Shown: one piece after another, positions 1-4,594 of the stretch | Numbering within the stretch: position 1 is the first letter of the stretch | How the letters are laid out: every line of letters starts with the position of its first letter | DNA from: Ruminococcus sp. | GTDB taxonomy: Bacteria > Bacillota > Clostridia > Oscillospirales > Acutalibacteraceae | Direction of reading: 5' to 3' | Assembly: GCA_023667385.1 (NCBI GenBank) | Contig: JAMPAE010000137.1 | Coordinates: 1 to 5,064 of the forward strand | DNA: 5,064 nt | Notes under the pieces: model-generated | What the model was told of the DNA's origin: nothing | Seen by the model: only the letters and a program-made list of their open reading frames with translations | Databases searched by the model: none | Position numbers and translations under genes: made by a program

Positions 1-21
1 GTTTTATTAAATATTTTGTTC

Positions 22-26
22 GGAGG
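22..26 (+). promoter_or_regulatory. Ribosome binding site of the class A PBP gene
   Basis: GGAGG lies 10 bases before the ATG at 37. It decides the start. The in-frame TTG at 16 lies upstream of this site and so cannot use it, while the ATG at 43 would be 16 bases away. The first 21 bases of the window are AT-rich and show no promoter I would defend. Confidence 0.8.
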
Positions 27-36
27 TTCGCTTCTT

Positions 37-2421
37 ATGGCAATGGACTCAAATGATAAAAAGATTACTGTGCCGAAAAAAGCACGCACAGCTCCCAAAA
101 AAGCTGCCAAAAAGAAAAAGGCGAAAAAGAAGCTCAAGGGTTTCAAAAAGAAACACCCTGCACTTTATAAAACATTTCTTGTGCTGTTCTGCCTTTTTGT
201 TTCAGCAATGCTGACTTTCATCATCGTTGGCTCAACCGTGCTTTCGCACGTCAACAGCGTTGTTAACGGAAAAACCGCTGTTGACCTTGATAACTACAAA
301 AGCTCGCAAAGTCAGACTTCAATCATGTATGCTTATAATTCCAAGAATAAGCCCGTTGAACAAGCAAGGCTTCACGGCTCGGAAAACCGCATTTGGGTTG
401 ACTATGACGAAATGCCCGAAAATCTTCTCTGGGCGTTTATCTGCCTTGAGGACAAGCGATTCTATAAGCACAGCGGTGTTGACTGGATTCGCACAATCGG
501 CGTTCTCATTAATCCTGAATACAGCGGTCAGGGCGGTTCAACAATCACGCAGCAGCTCATCAAAAATCTCACGGGTCAAAACTCTGCAACCTATAACCGT
601 AAGTTTAACGAGATCATGAAAGCGCTTAACCTTGAAAAGGAATACTCCAAAACCGAGATTCTTGAGGCGTACCTCAACACGGTTTATCTCGGCGCAGGTT
701 GTTATGGCGTTAAAACTGCCGCAGAAACTTATTTCAACAAAGAAGTTAAGGATTTGACGCTTGAGGAATGTGCAATCCTTGCCTCAATCACAAAATCACC
801 ATATACAGTCAATCCTTTTGTTAACCTCGAAAAAACAATCAAAAGGCAGCATACTTGTCTTTGGTATATGTGGGACGAGGGTAAAATTACGGAAGAACGC
901 TATAACAAAGCGTTGAAAACCAAGGTTAAAATTGCCGAAAAGAAAAACACCTCAACCTCGTCAGGCAGTTCAAGCACACAGACCCTTTCATGGTATGAGG
1001 AATATGTAATCGACCAGGTCATTGCCGATTTGCAAGCTGAATACGGCTATGAATATAACGAAGCATGGCGCATGGTTTACTATGGCGGTTTGAGCATCTA
1101 TTCCGCAGTTGACCTCTCTGCTCAGGAGAAGCTTGAAAGCATCTATAAAAATCGTACCGGCTTCCCATATGCATCAAAGGATAAGCGTGGAAATCTGCCT
1201 GAATCATCAATGGTAATCATGGATTATCAGGGCAGAATTGTTGCACTTGTCGGCGGTACGGGAGAGAAAACCAAAAACCGTGTTTATAACCGTGCAACTG
1301 ATAAGCGTGCAAAGCGCCAGCCGGGTTCGTCAATCAAGCCGCTTTCTGTTTATGCTCCTGCAATTGAGGAAAATCTGATTACGCCTGCATCAACAATTCT
1401 TGAAAAGGCAATCACGGTTGACGGAAGTCCGTGGCCTCGCAACTTCAACGGCGACCACGGTTCAGGCAGTTACATCACAGCTCAAGAGGCACTTGTTCGC
1501 TCACTCAACACTGTTCCGGCACGTATCCTCAGTGAGCAGCTCGGGCTGAAAACGTCGCTTCAATATTGTAATGATAAATTCCACCTTAATCTCACCAGTA
1601 ACGACATGATGCTCAGTTGTCTTGCTGTCGGCGGTACTAACACAGGTGTTACCACGCTTGAAATGGCTTCAGCATTTGCAACGTTCGGCAACGGTGGCCG
1701 CTATTATAATGCATACAGTTACTATAAAGTTGTTGACCGCAACGGAAAGACACTGCTTGACAACACGAAAAATGAGCCTGAGCGTGCAATTTCAGCCGCA
1801 ACGGCAAACTCAACGCTTTCAATGATGACCAAAGCTGTAACTCAGTCAAACGGTACCGGCTACGGTTCAGCAATCAGCGGCTTCCAGACTTTTGCAAAAA
1901 CAGGTACAACTTCAGATAACTGCGATAAGTGGTACTGCGGCGGCACACCTTATTACGTTTGCGCCGTTTGGTACGGTTATGACTATCGTGCCGACCTGCA
2001 CACAGGCTCAACTAACCCGGCAAAAACAATTTTCAAAACTGTTTTCAGTGATTTGCACAAAAATCTGAAATCTAAGACCTTCAAGGATGTTTTGATTGAA
2101 GTCGGTGCCGATAAGGATGAAATCAATGCTGCGGTCAAGGCGGCAAAAACAACCGTCCCGGAAGTTACAACCGAAGTCACAACAGAGGTGAAAACCACTG
2201 TTGAAAAAACAACTGAGGAAAAGACAACCGAGCCTGCTAAGTCAACAACAACCACGGCTCCGGAAACAACAAAAGCTCCGGAAACAACGGCTCCGCCGAC
2301 AACAACAGCACCTGTCACAACCGCTCCGCCAACAACAACTGCACCGCCGCCTGTGACATCAGCTCCAACTGTTCCGTCAAGTGAGCAGCCGCCTGAACCC
2401 GTTTCGGGCGAAGCAGCATAA
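37..2421 (+). CDS. Bifunctional class A penicillin-binding protein (PBP1A-type, GT51 plus transpeptidase)
   Basis: A 794-residue membrane-anchored enzyme that polymerises lipid II into glycan strands and cross-links the stem peptides outside the membrane. Seen in order: a Lys/Ala-rich cytoplasmic segment (residues 8-39), one membrane segment (about 46-69), a GT51 domain with EDKRFYKHSG (catalytic Glu138), GGSTITQQ (166-173) and the RKFNE...LEKEYSKTEILEAYLN block, a Ser/Thr linker (about 303-316), then a transpeptidase domain with SSIK (nucleophile Ser431, Lys434), SLN (489-491) and KTGT (621-624). All catalytic motifs are intact. The C-terminus from about residue 705 is a Thr/Pro/Glu-rich tail. 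Two cysteines (629 and 634) follow the KTG motif where many homologues have none. ruvX starts 19 bases downstream, so the two are probably one operon. The family is certain; which paralogue (ponA-like or other) cannot be told, so no symbol is given. Confidence 0.96.
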   Translation: MAMDSNDKKITVPKKARTAPKKAAKKKKAKKKLKGFKKKHPALYKTFLVLFCLFVSAMLTFIIVGSTVLSHVNSVVNGKTAVDLDNYKSSQSQTSIMYAYNSKNKPVEQARLHGSENRIWVDYDEMPENLLWAFICLEDKRFYKHSGVDWIRTIGVLINPEYSGQGGSTITQQLIKNLTGQNSATYNRKFNEIMKALNLEKEYSKTEILEAYLNTVYLGAGCYGVKTAAETYFNKEVKDLTLEECAILASITKSPYTVNPFVNLEKTIKRQHTCLWYMWDEGKITEERYNKALKTKVKIAEKKNTSTSSGSSSTQTLSWYEEYVIDQVIADLQAEYGYEYNEAWRMVYYGGLSIYSAVDLSAQEKLESIYKNRTGFPYASKDKRGNLPESSMVIMDYQGRIVALVGGTGEKTKNRVYNRATDKRAKRQPGSSIKPLSVYAPAIEENLITPASTILEKAITVDGSPWPRNFNGDHGSGSYITAQEALVRSLNTVPARILSEQLGLKTSLQYCNDKFHLNLTSNDMMLSCLAVGGTNTGVTTLEMASAFATFGNGGRYYNAYSYYKVVDRNGKTLLDNTKNEPERAISAATANSTLSMMTKAVTQSNGTGYGSAISGFQTFAKTGTTSDNCDKWYCGGTPYYVCAVWYGYDYRADLHTGSTNPAKTIFKTVFSDLHKNLKSKTFKDVLIEVGADKDEINAAVKAAKTTVPEVTTEVTTEVKTTVEKTTEEKTTEPAKSTTTTAPETTKAPETTAPPTTTAPVTTAPPTTTAPPPVTSAPTVPSSEQPPEPVSGEAA
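2140..2370 (+). repeat. Low-complexity Thr/Pro coding repeat in the PBP tail
   Basis: This part of the PBP gene is built from ACA/ACC/ACT Thr codons mixed with GCTCCG (Ala-Pro) units. A 14-base word, GCTCCGGAAACAAC, occurs at 2257-2270 and again at 2275-2288, giving two APETT units 18 bases apart. Further on the protein reads APPTTTAP, APVTTAP and APPTTTAPPP. The first part is TTEV/TTE-like and the last part Pro-rich. Such tails are commonly wall-spanning and vary in length by slippage; that this one varies is inference. Confidence 0.75.
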
Positions 2422-2440
2422 TTGTATAGGTGAGTAAGCT

Positions 2441-2860
2441 ATGATTATTATGTCCGTTGATTATGGCGACGCAAGAACAGGACTTGCAGTCTGTGATAAA
2501 AATGAAATTCTCGCATCACCGATAGGCGTAGTTTTTGAAAAGTACGAGCCGAAGCTCATTGAAAAAATCTGTCTTGAAGCTCAAAATGCAAAGGCTGAAC
2601 TGTTTGTTGTAGGTCTGCCGAAAAACATGGACGGCTCCTGCGGAGAAAGGGCAGAAAAGTGCCGTGCTTTTGCAAAGCAGCTTGAAGAAGCGACAAAAAT
2701 CGAAACCGTCATGCAGGATGAACGCCTGACAACGGTTTCCGCCCATCGTGCACTCAGCGAAGTGAACGTCAGGGGCAAAAAGCGCAAAAACATTGTTGAC
2801 GCTGTTTCTGCGGTGATGATTCTTGAAGATTATCTCGCAGCGAGAAAGCGCAAGCTATAA
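2441..2860 (+). CDS. ruvX: Putative Holliday junction resolvase / pre-16S rRNA nuclease RuvX (YqgF)
   Basis: A 139-residue cytoplasmic RNase H-fold protein; the family usually runs about 135-150 residues. Homologues are annotated as Holliday junction resolvase, but the supported role in E. coli is 5'-end maturation of 16S rRNA. Motifs: the N-terminal strand VDYGDARTGLAV with the first acidic residue Asp7, VVGLPKNMDGS (56-66), the DERLTT motif (Asp93-Thr98) and a C-terminal NIVDAVSAVMILEDYL with Asp120. All expected acidic residues are present. The start at 2441 fits AGGTGAG at 2428-2434; the in-frame ATG at 2450 is too far from it. The gene follows the PBP by 19 bases without a terminator between them, so it is probably co-transcribed. 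In many Firmicutes ruvX follows an IreB (DUF965) gene; here a PBP gene precedes it instead. Confidence 0.95.
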   Translation: MIIMSVDYGDARTGLAVCDKNEILASPIGVVFEKYEPKLIEKICLEAQNAKAELFVVGLPKNMDGSCGERAEKCRAFAKQLEEATKIETVMQDERLTTVSAHRALSEVNVRGKKRKNIVDAVSAVMILEDYLAARKRKL

Positions 2861-2901
2861 AAAATTCAGCCAATGAGAGCAATCCTTTCATTGGCTGTTC
2901 T
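2859..2901. terminator. Shared bidirectional terminator between ruvX and the TauE/SafE pair
   Basis: A perfect 10-bp inverted repeat, CAGCCAATGA (2867-2876) and TCATTGGCTG (2888-2897), closes an 11-base loop. On the minus strand it is followed by AA and six T (2864 down to 2859), a good intrinsic terminator for the TauE/SafE genes. On the plus strand the tail is poorer (TTCTGTTTT), so termination of ruvX mRNA here is likely but weaker. The right arm contains the TGA stop of the minus-strand gene, and the minus-strand U tract overlaps the ruvX TAA stop. Confidence 0.85.
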
Positions 2902-3259
2902 GTTTTCCTTTGAAGCTGAGCAATTCTCTGATTGCCAGCACAATCAAAAATCCGCCGAACAGCTTGCCGAGCAGGTGAGTGGGCATAAACGTGAGCACAG
3001 CATATCCGATGCAGGCACCAATAAAACCGGACAAAATCAGCTTTGACAGCGGCTTTTTGTTAATTATGCCTCGATGTGAGTACGTCACAATTGAATAAAC
3101 GGCGCACGGCAGAAAAAACAGCAGATTGATGCCCTGCGCTTTTGTTTGCTCAAAATTCAAAAATACGGTCAGATATATAATCAACACCGTGCCTGAACCC
3201 ATGCCCATTGAGCCGATGACACCTGCAAGGCAGGAGAAAATAATTTTTGAAAGACTCAT
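2888..3259 (-). CDS. Half-length TauE/SafE family membrane protein (second of pair)
   Basis: A 123-residue, very hydrophobic protein with about four predicted membrane segments (roughly 6-31, 42-62, 72-93 and 97-114). The family exports or takes up sulfite, sulfonates or other organic anions; the substrate here is unknown. The first segment has the family's glycine-rich half-repeat motif in the form GMGSGT (19-24), followed by a QTKAQGINLLFFLP stretch that lines up with QAQATAICVILPLS of the neighbour. Full-length members are about 250 residues with two such halves in one chain, so this is one half only. ATG 3259 is chosen because GGAGAG sits 5 bases before it; the GTG at 3265 overlaps that site. 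It follows the partner gene by 12 bases and ends inside a terminator stem. It has its own start, ribosome site and stop, so it is not a simple frameshift fragment. Confidence 0.85.
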   Translation of the reverse strand: MSLSKIIFSCLAGVIGSMGMGSGTVLIIYLTVFLNFEQTKAQGINLLFFLPCAVYSIVTYSHRGIINKKPLSKLILSGFIGACIGYAVLTFMPTHLLGKLFGGFLIVLAIRELLSFKGKQNSQ

Positions 3260-3264
3260 GATCA

Positions 3265-3270
3265 CTCTCC
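3265..3270 (-). promoter_or_regulatory. Ribosome binding site of the second TauE/SafE half
   Basis: GGAGAG reads on the minus strand and lies wholly within the 12-base gap after the first half's stop, except for its last base, which is the first base of a possible GTG start. Five bases separate it from ATG 3259. Its presence indicates independent translation of the second half. Confidence 0.75.
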
Positions 3271-3271
3271 G

Positions 3272-3622
3272 TTACCGCATAATCATTCTGATGCCCGCCC
3301 AAAGCATGAATACGGCAAAAAACTTTTTCAAAGCTGAGCTGCTGATGCTTTTGAAAATCTTCGTGCCGATGATTGCACCAATGACGCCGAACGGAACAAA
3401 AACAACGGCATCCGAAAATGTGACCAGTCCGTTTTTAAGGTATACTGCCGAAGTGATGACAGAAAGCGGCAAAATGACGCAGATGGCGGTTGCCTGCGCC
3501 TGCTTTTGGTTCAGACCCATCGACCGCATCAACGGTACGGCAATCATTCCGCCGCCTGCTCCAAACAGCGCATTGATAAACCCAATCGCAACCCCCGAAA
3601 GATAAACTCTGTATTTTTTCAT
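3272..3622 (-). CDS. Half-length TauE/SafE family membrane protein (first of pair)
   Basis: A 116-residue integral membrane protein with about four predicted membrane segments (roughly 8-31, 41-60, 66-87 and 95-114). It carries the classical TauE/SafE N-terminal motif, FGAGGGMIAVPLM (20-32), then a QKQAQATA turn (40-47). It is the other half of the anion transporter described for the gene just downstream; the two chains probably associate in the membrane to give the usual eight-helix fold. The frame stays open upstream to 3718, but those residues (MNSEEVKVAKVTFIFLWF...) are encoded by a terminator and repeat, so they are not part of the gene. ATG 3622 is preferred because GGGAAA lies 4 bases before it; ATG 3634 is an alternative that would add four residues. 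No substrate-specific neighbour such as a sulfonate or cysteine gene is in view. Confidence 0.86.
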   Translation of the reverse strand: MKKYRVYLSGVAIGFINALFGAGGGMIAVPLMRSMGLNQKQAQATAICVILPLSVITSAVYLKNGLVTFSDAVVFVPFGVIGAIIGTKIFKSISSSALKKFFAVFMLWAGIRMIMR

Positions 3623-3626
3623 GTGA

Positions 3627-3632
3627 TTTCCC
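3627..3632 (-). promoter_or_regulatory. Ribosome binding site of the first TauE/SafE half
   Basis: GGGAAA on the minus strand, 4 bases before ATG 3622 and overlapping the alternative ATG 3632-3634, whose own upstream sequence (AAAGCTTGAA) is a poor site. A moderate match only, but it decides the start. Confidence 0.5.
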
Positions 3633-3651
3633 ATTTCAAGCTTTGTTATTG

Positions 3652-3660
3652 ATAGTATCA
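3652..3660 (-). promoter_or_regulatory. Weak extended -10 promoter candidate for the TauE/SafE pair
   Basis: The minus strand reads TGATACTAT, that is TGn followed by TACTAT (four of six to TATAAT), just after the terminator at 3672-3700. Transcription would begin near 3645 and reach the ATG at 3622 with a short leader. No good -35 hexamer lies at the right distance. The upstream terminator makes a promoter somewhere here likely; this exact site is tentative. Confidence 0.35.
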
Positions 3661-3671
3661 CCCAAAACCAC

Positions 3672-3700
3672 AAAAAAATAAAAGTGACTTTCGCCACTTT
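3672..3700 (-). terminator. Intrinsic terminator with GAAA tetraloop, downstream of 6S RNA
   Basis: The minus strand folds AAAGTGGC (3700-3693), loop GAAA (3692-3689), GTCACTTT (3688-3681): eight pairs including one G-U, capped by a GNRA tetraloop. It is followed by TA and seven T (3678-3672). It lies about 35 bases beyond the T run that ends the 6S RNA, so it should stop readthrough from 6S before the TauE/SafE genes. Confidence 0.8.
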
Positions 3701-3719
3701 CACTTCTTCACTATTCACT
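3699..3719. repeat. Three short TTCACT direct repeats
   Basis: TTCACT occurs at 3699-3704, 3707-3712 and 3714-3719 (AGTGAA on the other strand), spaced 8 and 7 bases. They abut the terminator stem, and TCACTTTT at 3715-3722 can also pair with AAAAGTGA at 3680-3687. It resembles the AGTGAA-rich dispersed repeats I recall from clostridial genomes, but a copy elsewhere cannot be shown from this window. Confidence 0.45.
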
Positions 3720-3734
3720 TTTAATTCTTATTTC

Positions 3735-3959
3735 AAAAAAAGCTTCCCGCTGTGCCGGGTTGACGTATATAACCTGCATATAGCAGGGTGGTGATAGCCA
3801 ATCAGATTCACGCTCCCTTCGTCCTCATGCACGGTATACCGCACAATCTTGGGAGGTCTGCAATCCACTGACAGAGCGTCTCTCCGTTTAAAAACGTGTT
3901 GGGTTATAACCGCCAAAGTGACCGAACACAGCAGGATTGGAGGAGGGATTTTTTGTCCC
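3735..3959 (-). ncRNA. ssrS: 6S RNA (Firmicutes type)
   Basis: An RNA that mimics an open promoter, binds the sigma-A RNA polymerase holoenzyme and damps transcription when nutrients run out. Evidence on the minus strand: a 9-bp closing stem, CCTGCTGTG (3935-3927) with CACAGCGGG (3754-3746), one G-U pair; a 5' central-bubble strand with TTATAACCCAACACG; a conserved-looking CAGTGGATTGCAGACCTCCC segment; CTCCC/GGGAG pairing (3855-3851 with 3817-3813); an apical hairpin around CGGTATACCG (3844-3829); and a 3' bubble hairpin CCTGC/GCAGG (3787-3783 with 3777-3773). The RNA ends in seven T (3741-3735). A perfect TATAAT lies just upstream. About 225 bases from the predicted start is a little longer than the usual 180-210, so 5' processing is possible. 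A 62-codon reading frame inside it has no recognisable protein character. Confidence 0.85.
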
Positions 3960-3965
3960 TCTTAA

Positions 3966-3971
3966 ATTATA
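3966..3971 (-). promoter_or_regulatory. ssrS: -10 element of the 6S RNA promoter
   Basis: A perfect TATAAT on the minus strand, placing the start at about 3960-3958. The hexamer 17 bases upstream (GAATAA, 3989-3994) is a poor -35 and would overlap the last codons of the DUF1292 gene. The match of a perfect -10 to the expected 5' end of the 6S RNA is the main support. Confidence 0.65.
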
Positions 3972-3988
3972 ACTCAGTTTGAATCGGA

Positions 3989-4297
3989 TTATTCCTCTTC
4001 CTGAAGCTCATATTTGTCAATGAGTCTGTCCTCAAAAATGTTGCCGATTTCGTTAAATTCATCTTCATCCTCAATTTGAATAAGATAATTTTCGCCGTTT
4101 TCTTCAATCACTTTAAGAATAAGCACATCACCGTCATCATCAAGAATTTCAATTTCATTTTCATGAACGGGAATGAGCGCAACATAACGGTTTCCATTGT
4201 CTGTTTCGATTCTGTCGAGTTCTTCAAAAAGGAACTCTTTTCCATCGTCGTCAACAACCGTCACAAGGTCATTTTCACTGAATATTTCGTCACTCAT
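3989..4297 (-). CDS. DUF1292 family protein (YrzB-like)
   Basis: A 102-residue, strongly acidic cytoplasmic protein (rich in Asp and Glu throughout, ending LQEEE) of the DUF1292 family, whose function is not known. Visible features are an N-terminal two-strand pattern (DLVTVVDDDGKEFLFEELDRI), a YVALIPV strand and a DDDGDVLILKVIEENGE hairpin, together a small beta-rich fold typical of the family; family members are about 90-110 residues. ATG 4297 follows GGAGG (4305-4309) by 7 bases. In B. subtilis and many relatives the gene (yrzB) sits beside ruvX; here the two are 1.1 kb apart and on opposite strands. A near-consensus promoter lies 34 bases upstream. No intrinsic terminator follows its stop, so its transcripts may run into the 6S RNA gene. 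Confidence 0.9.
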   Translation of the reverse strand: MSDEIFSENDLVTVVDDDGKEFLFEELDRIETDNGNRYVALIPVHENEIEILDDDGDVLILKVIEENGENYLIQIEDEDEFNEIGNIFEDRLIDKYELQEEE

Positions 4298-4304
4298 ATT
4301 TTTT

Positions 4305-4309
4305 CCTCC
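4305..4309 (-). promoter_or_regulatory. Ribosome binding site of the DUF1292 gene
   Basis: GGAGG on the minus strand with an A-rich 7-base spacer to ATG 4297, an optimal arrangement that fixes the start. Confidence 0.85.
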
Positions 4310-4330
4310 ATAAAGGTTTTTCTAAACTAT

Positions 4331-4359
4331 ATTTTATTATTTTATTTTAATATTGTCAA
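4331..4359 (-). promoter_or_regulatory. Sigma-A promoter of the DUF1292 gene
   Basis: A perfect -35 TTGACA (4359-4354), a 17-base AT-only spacer and -10 TAAAAT (4336-4331, five of six). Transcription should start near 4324, giving a leader of about 27 bases that contains the GGAGG site. By sequence it is the strongest promoter in the window. Confidence 0.88.
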
Positions 4360-4469
4360 TAGGAATCCGCATTAAAAACCTGCCTATGATAAAACTATGT
4401 CGGCATAAAAATTTTAATAATTGAAACGTGGATATTTTGCGGTAAATCATGGCAATTTTTCTTTTGATG

Positions 4470-4478
4470 TGTTATACT
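4470..4478 (+). promoter_or_regulatory. Extended -10 promoter upstream of the kinase-like gene
   Basis: TGT followed by TATACT (five of six to TATAAT) forms an extended -10; no good -35 lies 17 bases upstream, which extended -10 promoters tolerate. An alternative is TTGATG (4464-4469) with a 16-base spacer to TATAGA (4486-4491). Either would leave a leader of about 95-110 bases before the ATG at 4595. The stretch between this and the DUF1292 promoter (4360-4469) shows nothing else I can support. Confidence 0.55.
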
Positions 4479-4578
4479 CTATCTATATAGAATCAAATTT
4501 ATAACAATCAGCGTAAAACATTTGCACCCTGATTTTTAAAAAAATACATTTATGACTTTTTCTTGGTAATTTTAATAT

Positions 4579-4584
4579 AAAGGA
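4579..4584 (+). promoter_or_regulatory. Ribosome binding site of the kinase-like gene
   Basis: AAAGGA ends 10 bases before ATG 4595. Two ATGs closer to it (4585 and 4588) are in another frame that stops after eight codons at 4611, so 4595 is the real start, at a slightly long spacing. Confidence 0.6.
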
Positions 4585-4594
4585 ATGATGAAAC

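Noticed and set aside
16..36. TTG start giving a PBP seven residues longer
   Set aside because: It lies upstream of the GGAGG site at 22-26, which fits the ATG at 37.
1983..2318. 111-codon minus-strand Val/Ser-rich reading frame
   Set aside because: It is the antisense of the Thr/Pro tail codons of the PBP, and the repetitive Val composition is a by-product of ACA/ACC codons.
3260..3265. GTG start for the second TauE/SafE half
   Set aside because: It shares a base with the GGAGAG ribosome site, so the ATG at 3259 with 5-base spacing is better.
3126..3605. 159-codon plus-strand reading frame
   Set aside because: It is antisense to both TauE/SafE genes, which have clear family motifs, ribosome sites and tight spacing.
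3728..3916. 62-codon minus-strand reading frame
   Set aside because: It lies inside the 6S RNA, and its codons span the stems and T run. It has no ribosome site and no protein-like pattern.
3943..3961. GAGGGA/TCCCTC hairpin as a terminator for DUF1292
   Set aside because: The 6-bp stem is real but no T run follows it on the minus strand; it more likely belongs to the 5' end of the 6S transcript.
4381..4405. TGCC...GGCA inverted arms with CTATG repeated at 4384 and 4395, as an operator between divergent promoters
   Set aside because: Only four bases of arm match and the inner bases do not pair, so it is at chance level in AT-rich DNA.
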